A stretch of 64,000 nucleotides of DNA from assembly GCF_009674565.1 (NCBI RefSeq), contig NZ_WKJL01000012.1, positions 124,001-188,000 on the forward strand. Reading direction: 5' to 3'. Positions within the stretch are counted from its first letter, which is position 1. The number at the start of each line of letters is the position of its first letter. The position numbers and the translations under genes are program-made. Of this stretch, positions 1 to 8,849 are shown one piece after another. This DNA is from Duganella aquatilis (GTDB taxonomy: Bacteria > Pseudomonadota > Gammaproteobacteria > Burkholderiales > Burkholderiaceae_D). The notes beneath the pieces were generated by a model. It was not told the origin of the DNA, made no database searches, and was given only the letters and a program-made list of their open reading frames with translations.

Positions 1-250
1 CGGCGCCACCTTCGGTATCGATGATTGCGATCACTTCGTCAGCCACCACGGTGCTGCCGTCGCCCTTGATGATTTCCACCAGGGTACCAGCGGCTGGTGC
101 TGGCAGTTCCAGAACCACTTTGTCAGTTTCGATGTCGATCAGGTTTTCGTCGCGGGTGATGGTGTCGCCGACTTTTTTATGCCAGGTCAGCATGGTTGCT
201 TCTGCGACCGATTCCGACAGCTGAGGAACTTTGACTTCGATTTTTGCCAT
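1..250 (-). CDS. odhB: Dihydrolipoyllysine-residue succinyltransferase (E2 of 2-oxoglutarate dehydrogenase), 5' part only
   Basis: Only the first 83 or so codons lie in the window; the gene runs off the left edge. The visible protein begins MAKIEVKVPQLSES and contains the lipoyl-domain core DENLIDIETDKVVLELPAP, in which the lysine of ETDKV carries lipoate. The E2 core transfers the succinyl group from lipoamide to CoA. A GGAG ribosome site lies about 10 bases before the ATG at 250. The gene follows sucA on the same strand with a 72-base gap, the usual E1-E2 order, so the two are probably co-transcribed. Also called sucB. The lipoyl domain alone cannot separate this E2 from other 2-oxoacid dehydrogenase E2s; the position after sucA decides it. 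Confidence 0.93.
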   Translation of the reverse strand, partial: MAKIEVKVPQLSESVAEATMLTWHKKVGDTITRDENLIDIETDKVVLELPAPAAGTLVEIIKGDGSTVVADEVIAIIDTEGGA

Positions 251-322
251 TGTAAAACTCCGTATATTTTGTTTTTGCGGCGCCGCCCCGCGTAGCAGGA
301 CGGCGCTCCGTTCATTGTGTGA

Positions 323-3178
323 TTACTTGGTGAGGATGAAGCCCTTCAGCTTCGAGAAGGCGGTTTCCAGCAGCTCTTTCTGTTGAGCGTAGTGCTTGTC
401 GTAGTAACCGACGGCTGGCGATGCCGAGGCTGGACGGCCGGCGTACGCCAGACGTTGGCCAGCTTCCAGGCTCTCGAAGATGTTGTGCTGAATCTGGAAC
501 CATGGGCCCTGATTCTGCGGCTCGTCCTGCGCCCACACCACTTCGGCCAGTGCCGGGAACTTTTTCAGTTCGGCAGCGAAAGCCTTGTGCGGGAACGGAT
601 ACAGCTGCTCGATACGCACGATGGCGGTATCGGTCTGGCCGCGGGTTTTGCGCGCGTTGACCAGGTCGTAGTAGACCTTGCCCGAGCAGGCGATCACGCG
701 TTTGACTTTTTTGGCGTCGATTTTCTCGTCGACTTCACCGATCACGGTTTGGAACGCGCCTTTGGCCAGTTCCGACAGCGGCGAACCGGCGTCCTTGTTA
801 CGCAGCAGCGATTTCGGCGTCATGACCACCAGCGGCTTGCGGAACTGACGCACCATCTGACGACGCAGCACGTGGAAGATCTGCGACGCGGTGGTCGGCT
901 GCACCACTTGCATGTTGTTGTCTGCGCACAGCTGCAGGAAACGCTCCGGACGTGCCGACGAGTGCTCCGGCCCCTGGCCTTCGTAGCCGTGCGGCAGCAG
1001 CATCACCAGGCCCGAGGCGCGGCCCCACTTCACTTCGCCGGAGCTGATGAATTGGTCGATCACAACCTGGGCGCCGTTGACGAAGTCGCCGAACTGGGCT
1101 TCCCAGATGGTCAGGGTGTTCGGTTCGGCGGTCGAGTAGCCGTATTCGAAGCCCAGTACCGCCTCTTCCGACAGCACCGAGTCGATCACGGTGAATGGCG
1201 CCTGGCCTTCCGCGATGTTTTGCAGCGGCACGTAGGTGCCGGCATCCCAACGCTCGCGGTTCTGATCGTGCAGCACGGCGTGACGGTGGGTGAAGGTGCC
1301 GCGGCCGGCATCCTGGCCGGTCAGGCGGATGGCGTAGCCCGACGATACCAGCGATGCGAAGCCCAGGTGTTCGCCCATGCCCCAGTCCAGGTTGATCTCG
1401 CCGCGGCCCATGGCGGCGCGGTCGCCCAGCACTTTTTCAACCAGCGAGTGCACCTTGAAGCCTTCCGGCACGGTGGTGATGCGCGCGGCCAGACGTTTCA
1501 GTTCGGTCAGCGGCACGGCGGTGTCGGCGGCGTCGGTCCATTTCTTGTTCAGGAACGGCAGCCAGTCGACCGCGTACTTGTTCTTGAAGTTGGAGATGAC
1601 TGGATCGACGGTGTGCTTGCCGGCGTCCATGGCGTCGCGGTAAGCGGTTTGCATCTGTTCGCCGCCGTCGGCTGGAATCACGGTCTGCGCCACCAGCTTG
1701 TCCGCGTACAGCTTGCGGGTGCCTGGGTGCTGGCCGATTTTCTTGTACATCAGCGGCTGGGTCAGTGCTGGGGTGTCCTGCTCGTTGTGGCCCAGTTTGC
1801 GGAAGCAGATGATGTCGACCACGATGTCCTTGCCGAACTCGGTGCGGTAGTCCATCGCGATTTGCGATGCCAGCACGGTGGCTTCAGGATCGTCGGCGTT
1901 CACGTGCAGCACCGGTGCTTCGATCATCTTGACGACGTCCGAGCAGTAGATGGTCGAACGGGCGTCGCGTGGGTCGGAGGTGGTGAAACCGATCTGGTTG
2001 TTGATGACGATGTGCACCGTGCCGCCGGTGCCGTAGCCACGGGTCTGCGCCAGGTTCAGGGTTTCCATCACAACGCCCTGGCCGGCGAATGCCGCGTCGC
2101 CGTGCACCAGGATAGGCAGCACTTGCTTGCCGCCGTGGTCGCCGCGGCGATCCATACGGGCCTTGACCGAACCTTCAACCACCGGGTTGACGATTTCCAG
2201 GTGCGATGGGTTGAACGCCAGCGACAGGTGGACCGGACCGCCAACGGTCGAGATGTCCGACGAGAAGCCCTGGTGGTATTTGACGTCGCCAGCCGGCAGG
2301 TCGTCGCCGTGCTTGCCTTCGAATTCTTCGAACAGGTCTTTGGGCGCCTTGCCCAGGGTGTTGACCAGCACGTTCAGACGGCCGCGGTGGGCCATGCCGA
2401 TAACGATCTCCTGCACGCCTTTTTCACCGGCGCGCTGGATGATTTCGTCGATCGAGGCGATGAAGGTTTCGCCGCCTTCCAGCGAGAAGCGCTTCTGGCC
2501 GACGTACTTGGTGTGGAGGTAGCGCTCCAGGCCTTCGGCAGCGGTCAGACGCTCCAGGATGTGTTTTTTCTTTTCCGGGGTGAAGTTCGCGGTCGAGCGG
2601 ATCGACTCCAGGCGCTCCTGCAGCCAGCGTTTTTCGGCCGGATCGGAAATGTACATGTACTCTGCGCCGATCGAACGGGTGTAGGTGTCGCGCAGGAAGT
2701 TGATCAGGTCGCGAAGGGTCGCGGTCTCTGGACCAAAGTAGGTATTGCTGACGTTGAACACGGTGTCCATGTCGGCATCGGTGAAGCCGTAGAAGCTAGG
2801 CTCCAGCTCGGGAATGCTTGGACGCTCCTGGCGTTGCAGCGGGTCCAGATTGGCCCAGCGCGAACCCAGATAGCGGTAGGCGGCGATCAGCTGCGTGACG
2901 GCGACGCGCTTGCGGCCCATTTCGGCGTCGGCCGAGGCGGTAACGGTGCGGATCGGTCCGGCTTTCGCGCGTTCGGCGAAGGAGGCGATCACGGAGGCGT
3001 GGGCGACGTCCGGTTTGTTGGAACCATCGACGGCCGGCACATGTTGCATGGCGTCGAAGTAGGCGCGCCAGTTGTCTGGCACCGAGCCTGGGTTGTTCAG
3101 ATACGCTTCGTACAGTTCTTCAACGTACGGGGCGTTCCCACCAAACAGGTAGGAGTTGGACGTATATTGTTGCATCAT
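323..3178 (-). CDS. sucA: 2-oxoglutarate dehydrogenase E1 component
   Basis: A 951-residue thiamine-diphosphate enzyme, the usual length for SucA/OdhA. It decarboxylates 2-oxoglutarate and passes the succinyl group to the E2 lipoyl arm. The N-terminus has the E2-binding type segment (SYLFGGNAPYVEELYEAYL). Further on are the E1o signatures VIGMAHRGRLNVL, HGDAAFAGQGVVMETLN and the C-terminal transketolase-like part with LLPHGYEGQGPEHSSAR. Two consecutive ATGs (3178 and 3175) follow a GGTGAG ribosome site, so the start could be either. The gene is first in a sucA-odhB run. The 214 bases upstream (3179-3392) hold its promoter region; I see no clear operator there apart from a short TCGCG/CGCGA repeat near 3195. 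Confidence 0.98.
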   Translation of the reverse strand: MMQQYTSNSYLFGGNAPYVEELYEAYLNNPGSVPDNWRAYFDAMQHVPAVDGSNKPDVAHASVIASFAERAKAGPIRTVTASADAEMGRKRVAVTQLIAAYRYLGSRWANLDPLQRQERPSIPELEPSFYGFTDADMDTVFNVSNTYFGPETATLRDLINFLRDTYTRSIGAEYMYISDPAEKRWLQERLESIRSTANFTPEKKKHILERLTAAEGLERYLHTKYVGQKRFSLEGGETFIASIDEIIQRAGEKGVQEIVIGMAHRGRLNVLVNTLGKAPKDLFEEFEGKHGDDLPAGDVKYHQGFSSDISTVGGPVHLSLAFNPSHLEIVNPVVEGSVKARMDRRGDHGGKQVLPILVHGDAAFAGQGVVMETLNLAQTRGYGTGGTVHIVINNQIGFTTSDPRDARSTIYCSDVVKMIEAPVLHVNADDPEATVLASQIAMDYRTEFGKDIVVDIICFRKLGHNEQDTPALTQPLMYKKIGQHPGTRKLYADKLVAQTVIPADGGEQMQTAYRDAMDAGKHTVDPVISNFKNKYAVDWLPFLNKKWTDAADTAVPLTELKRLAARITTVPEGFKVHSLVEKVLGDRAAMGRGEINLDWGMGEHLGFASLVSSGYAIRLTGQDAGRGTFTHRHAVLHDQNRERWDAGTYVPLQNIAEGQAPFTVIDSVLSEEAVLGFEYGYSTAEPNTLTIWEAQFGDFVNGAQVVIDQFISSGEVKWGRASGLVMLLPHGYEGQGPEHSSARPERFLQLCADNNMQVVQPTTASQIFHVLRRQMVRQFRKPLVVMTPKSLLRNKDAGSPLSELAKGAFQTVIGEVDEKIDAKKVKRVIACSGKVYYDLVNARKTRGQTDTAIVRIEQLYPFPHKAFAAELKKFPALAEVVWAQDEPQNQGPWFQIQHNIFESLEAGQRLAYAGRPASASPAVGYYDKHYAQQKELLETAFSKLKGFILTK

Positions 3179-3392
3179 TCTTGCTCACCTTTCTTCGCGT
3201 TTCGCGAGGAATTAGCGGGTTAGTCTAACCTTCCGCGACACGGCCTGACCGGTTAGCGGATTGCACATCAAGTTGTGGGGGAAGGGCTTTTGTTCGGGTC
3301 TTACCTAAAACAGGTCCTTCAGCATAGCACCGGTATTGTATCCCAACAATGATTTGTGCGACAAAGTCTGGCTAAATCTTTCGCCGTTAATC

Positions 3393-4298
3393 TTAACTTA
3401 AGCCGCGCCGCTGCTTGCTTTGGAAGCGGGTTAGCAATATGTCCAGCATGGCGCGCAGCGCCGGCGGCAGGTGCTGGCGCGAGGTATAAATCCCGTAGAT
3501 CCCCATACTTAAGGGAGTGTATCCAGGAAGCAACGCTATCAGCTTGCCGGCGGCGATCAGCGGCGCGGCGCTGTACAGCGGTTGCAGCGCGATGCCGCCG
3601 CCCTGCTCGGCCGCCTTCAGCAGGATGAAGTCCTCGTTGGCCGACAGATTGCCGCTGACCGGCACCGACAGGGCCGCGCCCTGGGCATCCGTGAATTGCC
3701 ACAGGCTTTTGCCGAAATAGGTGTAGGTCAGGCAGTTATGGCCGGCCAAGTCCTGCGGCTGCCGCGGCGTGCCGTGCTGCTGCAGGTAGTCCGGCGCGGC
3801 GCAGACCACCGAGTCGCACACGCCCAGCTGGCGCGCGATCAGGTTCGGCTCCAGCGTGTTGGTGACGCGCAGCGCCAGGTCGATGCGCTCCTCGATCAGG
3901 TTGACGGTCCGGTTGCTCATCTGCAGATCGACCGCCGTGCGCGGGTAGCGCTGCAGGAATTCGCTGACCGCGTCCAGCAGTTCGGCCTGCGCCAGCGCCT
4001 GCGAGCAGGTGATGCGCAGCAGGCCCTTGGGCGTGTCGGCGTCGTCGCCAAGCGCCACCGCCATGTCGTCGGCCACCTCCAGCATTCGGCGGCAGCGTGC
4101 CAGCGTGACGTCGCCGGCGTCGGTCAGGCTCAGGCGCCGGGTGCTCCGGTGCAGCAGGCGGGCGCCGGCCCACTCCTCCATCTCGGCCAGATAGCGGGTG
4201 ACCATGGCGCGCGACATGTCCAGCGCTTCGGCGGCGGCGATCATGCTGCCGCGTTCGGCAATGCTGACAAACACCCGCGCGGCGGTAATGCGATCCAT
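3393..4298 (-). CDS. LysR-family transcriptional regulator
   Basis: A 301-residue regulator starting MDRITAARVFVSIAERGS. The N-terminal winged helix-turn-helix (about residues 1-60, with AAAEALDMSRAMVTRYLAEM) is followed by a periplasmic-binding-like effector domain. The ATG at 4298 fits family alignments better than an upstream TTG at 4319, which would add seven residues. The gene is divergent from the exported MBL-fold gene at 4400 with about 100 bases between them, the standard LysR arrangement, so that gene is its likeliest target. The effector is unknown. Confidence 0.93.
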   Translation of the reverse strand: MDRITAARVFVSIAERGSMIAAAEALDMSRAMVTRYLAEMEEWAGARLLHRSTRRLSLTDAGDVTLARCRRMLEVADDMAVALGDDADTPKGLLRITCSQALAQAELLDAVSEFLQRYPRTAVDLQMSNRTVNLIEERIDLALRVTNTLEPNLIARQLGVCDSVVCAAPDYLQQHGTPRQPQDLAGHNCLTYTYFGKSLWQFTDAQGAALSVPVSGNLSANEDFILLKAAEQGGGIALQPLYSAAPLIAAGKLIALLPGYTPLSMGIYGIYTSRQHLPPALRAMLDILLTRFQSKQRRGLS

Positions 4299-4342
4299 TG
4301 ATTCGTCCGATTTATGCAATTAACAAAGCCAGATTACCGTAT

Positions 4343-4364
4343 TTTTCTATCGGATCGAGAAATT
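4343..4364. promoter_or_regulatory. Candidate LysR binding site
   Basis: An interrupted dyad, TTTCT then nine bases then AGAAA, lies centrally in the divergent lysR/MBL-fold intergenic region. A T-rich/A-rich dyad in this position suits a LysR regulator, but the match is short and could be chance. Confidence 0.3.
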
Positions 4365-4399
4365 TAAGATGGCGTCATTCTTACTTATCTGGAGTGACC

Positions 4400-5236
4400 A
4401 TGTTCAAACAAGCCTTGTTGACCGCCGCCCTGACCGCCTCGTTCGCCGCCCAGGCCGCGCCGCTCAAACTGGATGTCTTCAATCCCGGCGAAGCGGCCAT
4501 CTTCCCGGTGGCGTCGGTGATCGTCAGCGGCGACAAGGACGCGGTGCTGATCGACGCCCAGTTCTCGCGCGGCGAGGCGCTCAAGCTGGCCGAGCGCATC
4601 CGCGCCAGCGGCAAGCACCTGACCACCGTCTACATCAGCCACGACGACCCGGACTACTACTTCGGCCTGGACGTGATCCACGCCGCCTTCCCGGACGCGA
4701 AGATCGTCGCCCAGCCGCAGGTGATCGCCGGCATCGAGCGCAAGAAAGCCGCCAAGATCGCCTACTGGGGCCCGATCCTGAAGGACAACGCGCCGCACGA
4801 AGTCATCGTGCCACAGCCGCTGAAAGGCAAGACCATCACGCTGGAAGGCCAGAAGCTGGACATCGACAAGGACTACGTCTGGGTGCCATCAATCAAGGCG
4901 GTGGTGGGCGGCGTGGCCGTGTTCAACGGCCTGCACGTATGGACCGCCGACTCGCAGACGCCGGCATCGCGCAAGCAATGGCTGTCGACGCTGGACCGCA
5001 TCGCGGCGCTGAAGCCGGCCACCGTGGTTCCCGGACACTTCACGCCGGGCCTGCCGCTGACGCCGGAATCGGTGAACTACACCCGCGACTACCTGGTCAA
5101 GTTTGAAGCCGAAACCGCCAAGGCCGCCAACTCGGCCGCGCTGATCGCACGAATGAAAGAGCTCTATCCAAACGCCGGCCTGGAAAGCGCGCTGGACATC
5201 AGCGCCATGGTGGCCAAGGGTGAAATGAAGTGGTGA
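4400..5236 (+). CDS. Exported MBL-fold hydrolase-like protein with altered metal motif
   Basis: A 278-residue protein. The start at 4400 is chosen because GGAG lies five bases before it and because it opens with a signal peptide (MFKQALLTAALTASFAAQAA, cleavage after residue 20). The body has the metallo-beta-lactamase pattern: the strand VSGDKDAVLIDAQFSRGEA, the loop TVYISHDDPDYYFGLD at about residues 76-91, and VVPGHFTPG near residue 210. In canonical members the loop reads HxHxDH; here it is H81-D-D83-P-D85-Y86, so two of the histidine ligands are Asp and Tyr. The protein is probably periplasmic. Substrate unknown. It is divergent from the LysR gene at 3393-4298. Confidence 0.88.
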   Translation: MFKQALLTAALTASFAAQAAPLKLDVFNPGEAAIFPVASVIVSGDKDAVLIDAQFSRGEALKLAERIRASGKHLTTVYISHDDPDYYFGLDVIHAAFPDAKIVAQPQVIAGIERKKAAKIAYWGPILKDNAPHEVIVPQPLKGKTITLEGQKLDIDKDYVWVPSIKAVVGGVAVFNGLHVWTADSQTPASRKQWLSTLDRIAALKPATVVPGHFTPGLPLTPESVNYTRDYLVKFEAETAKAANSAALIARMKELYPNAGLESALDISAMVAKGEMKW

Positions 5237-5310
5237 TACAGGTGGCAATGTAAGCGTGGCCGCGGCGGCGAAGTGATACACTGCGCCGTCGTTCTCTACC
5301 GCTACATCCC

Positions 5311-6597
5311 ATGCATACCCTGGAGCAGTTGCGCAGCGGCGCGCTGGCCGGCGCTCAGCGCCTGACCTTCCGCTGCGGCCTTACCGAATTCCCGCGTGAA
5401 ATCTATACGCTGGCCGACAGCCTGGAAATCCTCGACCTTACCGGCAATGCGCTGTCGTCGCTGCCGGATGATCTGTACCGGCTGCACAAGCTGCGCATCA
5501 TCTTCTGCTCGGACAATCAGTTCACCGAACTGCCGGCGGCGCTGGGCGCATGCCCGGCGCTGACCATGGTTGGCTTCAAGGCCAACCGCATCCGTCACGT
5601 GCCGGCCGCTTCGCTGCCTGCTGCGCTGCGCTGGCTGGTACTGACCGATAACGAGATCGAAGAACTGCCGGCCGCGCTGGGCGGGCGTCCGCAACTGCAA
5701 AAGCTGATGCTGGCCGGGAACCGCCTGCGCGCCCTACCCGCCTCCATGGCGCAGCTGCACAAGCTGGAACTGCTGCGCATCGCCAGCAACCAGCTGGGCG
5801 CGCTGCCGGACTGGCTGCCGTCGCTGCCGCGCCTGACCTGGCTGGCCTACGCCGGCAATCCATTCAGCGAGCAGCGCGAAGACGCGCTGGCCCACACGCC
5901 ATCCACCGCGATAAGCTGGCCGGTTCTGGCGCTGCGCGACAAGCTCGGGGAAGGCGCCTCCGGCGTCATCTACCGCGCCGACTGGCAGCACGATGACGCA
6001 GCGACGCCGGTCGCCGTCAAACTGTTTAAAGGCGCCATGACCAGCGACGGCTCGCCGCTGAGCGAAATGGCGGCCTGCCTCGGCGCCGGCGCGCATCCGA
6101 ACCTGATTCCGGTGCTCGGCCACGTCGAAGACCATCCCGAGGACGCTCACGGCCTGGTCATGTCGCTGATTCCGCCCGAATTCCACAACCTGGCCGGCCC
6201 ACCCAGCCTGAACAGCTGCACCCGCGACATCTACGACGCCAGCAAACGCTTCGACCTGCCGACCGCGCTGTCGATCGCGCGCGGCATCGCCTCGGCCGCC
6301 GCGCAGCTGCACGGCCACGGCATCATGCATGGCGACCTCTACGGCCACAACATCCTGCACGACGATCACGGCCACACCCTGCTGGGCGACTTCGGCGCCG
6401 CCTCGTTCTACGATCCGGCCGGCCCGCAAGCCGTCGCGCTGCAAACGCTGGAAGTGCGCGCCTTCGGCAACCTGCTGGAAGAACTGCTGGACCGCTGCGA
6501 CAACGCGCCGCCGGCATTGCGTCAATTGCAAGCCGCCTGCCAGCAAGGCGGCCCGCGCTTCGCCGCGATCAAAGAACAGCTAGACAATCCATTCTAG
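5311..6597 (+). CDS. Leucine-rich-repeat protein fused to a Ser/Thr-kinase-like domain
   Basis: A 428-residue two-domain protein. Residues about 20-190 are leucine-rich repeats (LEILDLTGNALSSLPDDLY, LRWLVLTDNEIEELPAAL and similar units about 23 residues apart). From about residue 208 comes a eukaryotic-type kinase fold: glycine loop LGEGASGVIY, VAVKLFK with the ATP-binding lysine, catalytic loop HGIMHGDLYGHNIL and DFGAAS. The catalytic HRD is HGD, as in several bacterial kinases; Asp and Asn are kept, so activity is plausible. No signal peptide or membrane span is seen, so it is probably cytosolic. It is the first of several plus-strand genes; a BlaI-type repressor begins 18 bases after its stop. 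Target and physiological role are unknown. Confidence 0.9.
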   Translation: MHTLEQLRSGALAGAQRLTFRCGLTEFPREIYTLADSLEILDLTGNALSSLPDDLYRLHKLRIIFCSDNQFTELPAALGACPALTMVGFKANRIRHVPAASLPAALRWLVLTDNEIEELPAALGGRPQLQKLMLAGNRLRALPASMAQLHKLELLRIASNQLGALPDWLPSLPRLTWLAYAGNPFSEQREDALAHTPSTAISWPVLALRDKLGEGASGVIYRADWQHDDAATPVAVKLFKGAMTSDGSPLSEMAACLGAGAHPNLIPVLGHVEDHPEDAHGLVMSLIPPEFHNLAGPPSLNSCTRDIYDASKRFDLPTALSIARGIASAAAQLHGHGIMHGDLYGHNILHDDHGHTLLGDFGAASFYDPAGPQAVALQTLEVRAFGNLLEELLDRCDNAPPALRQLQAACQQGGPRFAAIKEQLDNPF

Positions 6598-6615
6598 ATA
6601 TTTTATTCTACATCC

Positions 6616-6996
6616 ATGAGTACCCCGAACCTGCCCAAACCGACCGCCGCCGAACTGGAGATGCTGCGCCTGCTGTTCGCGCTCGGCCCCGCCACGGCGC
6701 GGCAAGTGCACGAAGCGGCACTGGAAACGCGTCCCGACGCCAACTACGCCACCGTGCTGCGCGTACTGCAAATCATGCACACCAAGGGCCTGCTGAACCG
6801 CGACGAAAGTCAGCGCGCCCACGTCTACTCGCCGGTGCAGGAACAGGACTCGGTCCAGACCAACCTGCTGAAAGACCTGATCCAGAAAGCCTTCGCCGGT
6901 TCCGGCAAAGCCCTGGTCCTGGCCGCTCTGCGCGGCGGCCACGTCAGCAAAAAAGAACGCGAAGAAATCCAGGCCTTGCTGGATCAGGAAAAGTAA
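6616..6996 (+). CDS. BlaI/MecI/CopY-type winged-helix repressor
   Basis: A 126-residue protein with the penicillinase-repressor fold: PTAAELEMLRLLFALGPATA, then the recognition helix region NYATVLRVLQIMHTKGLLNRD and the HVYSPV wing. Members bind DNA as dimers and are usually inactivated by a membrane metalloprotease (BlaR1/MecR1, peptidase M56). No such sensor lies next to it here. The following gene is a small membrane protein without an HExxH motif. The dimerisation and cleavage region (QTNLLKDLIQKAFAGS) is present. The regulated gene is not evident from the sequence. Confidence 0.88.
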   Translation: MSTPNLPKPTAAELEMLRLLFALGPATARQVHEAALETRPDANYATVLRVLQIMHTKGLLNRDESQRAHVYSPVQEQDSVQTNLLKDLIQKAFAGSGKALVLAALRGGHVSKKEREEIQALLDQEK

Positions 6997-7041
6997 TCCG
7001 GCGGCCGTTACAATGGCGCTCTTTCCACTGCGCGCCACATC

Positions 7042-7452
7042 ATGAACAACCGCTTCAACTCCTGGCCTGAACAAGCCCATCCCGTCCTGGCCGTTATGCT
7101 GGCGGTCGCGATCTGCGCCGTGCCTGTCCTGCTGCCGCACTTCAGCCTCGGCGACCTGCCGGCCAATCTGTTTGCCTACGTGTTCTGCTGTGTGCTGGTG
7201 TACCCGATCGCCGCGCTGTTGCGCCATCGCATCACCAGCCTGCCAGCGATCTGGGGCGTCGCCGCGCTGTTTTTGCTGGCGGCGTGCTTTTATCACACCA
7301 ATATCATCGCTGAAACCGCCAATAGCGCATGGCCGCAGCGGCGCGACGTCACGCTGGACAAGTTCCTGTACAACCTGCCGCAACTGACCTTGGGCGTGCT
7401 GGCCTGGTGGGCGCTGGTGCTAAGACCGGACCACCGCAACCGGAGAATGTGA
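7042..7452 (+). CDS. Small integral membrane protein, unknown function
   Basis: A 136-residue protein with about four hydrophobic segments (roughly residues 14-32, 43-60, 66-84 and 112-127) and a basic C-terminus ending DHRNRRM. No catalytic motif is visible. It starts 45 bases after the BlaI-type gene on the same strand, so it could be a target or partner of that repressor, but nothing in the sequence proves it. I do not recognise the family. Confidence 0.7.
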   Translation: MNNRFNSWPEQAHPVLAVMLAVAICAVPVLLPHFSLGDLPANLFAYVFCCVLVYPIAALLRHRITSLPAIWGVAALFLLAACFYHTNIIAETANSAWPQRRDVTLDKFLYNLPQLTLGVLAWWALVLRPDHRNRRM

Positions 7453-7485
7453 TAATCTTTTTCCAAGCCAACTTCATGTAGCGCC

Positions 7486-7821
7486 ATGACGCACAAAGCC
7501 CGCACCAACCGCCGCCAGACCGTCAGCCATCCCGCCACATTGACGATGACCGACGAAACGCGCCATGAAGTCCATACGCTGGACCTGTCGCACGGCGGCA
7601 TCAGCCTGCAGACGGAGAGCCAGATCCGGCTGGCGCAATACTGCGCGGTATCCTTCAAGGTGCAGCTGGGCGACACCGACCACAAGGTGCTGGCCATGGG
7701 CCAGGTGGTCTACAGTGATCCCGACGCCGAACTCGGCTTCAAGACCGGCGTCCAATTCCTCCGCATCGACGACGACAGCCGCGCCGTCTTCCATCAGCTT
7801 CTGCAGGAAAGCCAAGGCTAG
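7486..7821 (+). CDS. PilZ-domain protein (probable c-di-GMP receptor)
   Basis: A 111-residue stand-alone PilZ domain. The two c-di-GMP binding signatures are visible: RTNRR (RxxxR) near residue 6 and DLSHGG (D/NxSxxG) near residue 33. The rest is a beta-barrel pattern ending in FKTGVQFLRIDDDSRAVFHQLL. Such single-domain proteins act as c-di-GMP-responsive adaptors for motility, polysaccharide or type IV pili; the partner here is unknown. It lies in a run of small plus-strand genes. Confidence 0.88.
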   Translation: MTHKARTNRRQTVSHPATLTMTDETRHEVHTLDLSHGGISLQTESQIRLAQYCAVSFKVQLGDTDHKVLAMGQVVYSDPDAELGFKTGVQFLRIDDDSRAVFHQLLQESQG

Positions 7822-7841
7822 CAAGTCACTGCCGCGCACCT

Positions 7842-8354
7842 ATGAAGATCCTGGAATTTGTCGCACTCACCTTTTCACCCCAACTGCCGGACGGGCGGTA
7901 CGTCTTTCGACCATGGGGCGCTCGTGGCCCGTGCTATTTGCTGTCGGCACAGCAGCGTGCTGCTCGCGCCTGGATTCAACTCGCGCTCTACGGCGCGGCC
8001 CTCGGCGGGCTCTGGTTCCTCCCTTTGATTGCTGACACCATGCAGGATCTGGTCATCTTCTGTGTGACCTTCATGCTGCTTAATTACGTTTTATTCTGGT
8101 TGTTTTCGTTAGGCCTGCCAACGACGGAAAAGCCGCCCCGTCCGACTCCAGAGCAACGGCGCACGGCGATGGCAGCAATTTCCCGCTCTGTTGGCCGTCC
8201 GGTACTCAGGGTACTCCTGGTCATTTCTTGCCTGTTCGTGTGCGCTGGCGGCGCCATGGCTTTCTTCCTGGATGAGTGGATTACTGGCCTGCTGTGTCTA
8301 TTGTTCTTCGGCGCGTGTGCGGCGACTTTCCGATGGCAGCTTTCGCTCCTCTGA
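7842..8354 (+). CDS. Membrane protein, unknown function
   Basis: A 170-residue protein with two hydrophobic hairpins: about residues 45-90 (ALYGAALGGLWFLPLIA and LVIFCVTFMLLNYVLFWLF) and about 120-165 (VLRVLLVISCLFVCAGGAMA onward). A cytoplasmic-looking loop rich in Pro and Arg (LPTTEKPPRPTPEQRR) separates them. Begins 20 bases after the PilZ gene, so co-expression is likely. No family recognised. Its last 57 bases overlap the 3' end of the opposing gene at 8298-8849. Confidence 0.65.
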   Translation: MKILEFVALTFSPQLPDGRYVFRPWGARGPCYLLSAQQRAARAWIQLALYGAALGGLWFLPLIADTMQDLVIFCVTFMLLNYVLFWLFSLGLPTTEKPPRPTPEQRRTAMAAISRSVGRPVLRVLLVISCLFVCAGGAMAFFLDEWITGLLCLLFFGACAATFRWQLSLL

Positions 8355-8849
8355 TATTTTTCGTCGCGTTGACAGCATTGCCGCTTTCGACATGGTCCCA
8401 ATTGAGATGCCGCATGTGATTCCCGAGATAGCTTCAACATACCTGGACGCTAGCAATAATGAGCTTGGTCGAGTTCCCAAATAAAGACGACAGTGCACCA
8501 TGGCAGAGGTTGAAGATGATTCAGCAGACTCCTTGTTTGCTTCAGGTATCGCGTGTAGTTCCAGGTAGGCGCGGATGCGCCGGAGCATTAGTGCAGAAAC
8601 CACGGCACGCACCTCCGTCGGGTCGTGCCCAAGATTGAGCATCAGCCGCGCATGCTGTGCCAGCAGCTTTTCATACGCGTGGATATTCTGTATTTCCGTA
8701 CTTTCATTGCGTAGACGTTCTGACCTTCGGCGCTCCTCCAGCAGGATTAAATGCGATACTAAGTTGCTCACCCGGCCAGCGAATGAGCTCAACGCGCCTG
8801 CCGACGCGAGAAGTCTGCGGATCAGGAAAGACAGAATGTCCATCGTCAA
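8298..8849 (-). CDS. Hypothetical protein, C-terminal part doubtful
   Basis: A 183-codon reading frame starting MTMDILSFLIRRLLASAGAL; its ATG overlaps the stop of the upstream minus-strand gene (ATGA overlap), which supports translational coupling and a real start. Residues 1-110 look like a helical protein with a hydrophobic N-terminus and a charged middle (LILLEERRRSERLRNES). From about residue 113 the composition changes to Ser/Arg-rich and less protein-like, and the frame runs 57 bases into the opposing gene. A frameshift or a lost stop near 8500 could explain this. Family unknown. Confidence 0.5.
   Translation of the reverse strand: MTMDILSFLIRRLLASAGALSSFAGRVSNLVSHLILLEERRRSERLRNESTEIQNIHAYEKLLAQHARLMLNLGHDPTEVRAVVSALMLRRIRAYLELHAIPEANKESAESSSTSAMVHCRLYLGTRPSSLLLASRYVEAISGITCGISIGTMSKAAMLSTRRKISEERKLPSESRRTRAEEQ

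Noticed and set aside
383..3223. A 946-codon open frame antisense to sucA
   Set aside because: Its composition is that of the mirror frame of a GC-rich gene (Val/His/Arg/Gln-rich, no domain) and sucA is unmistakable.
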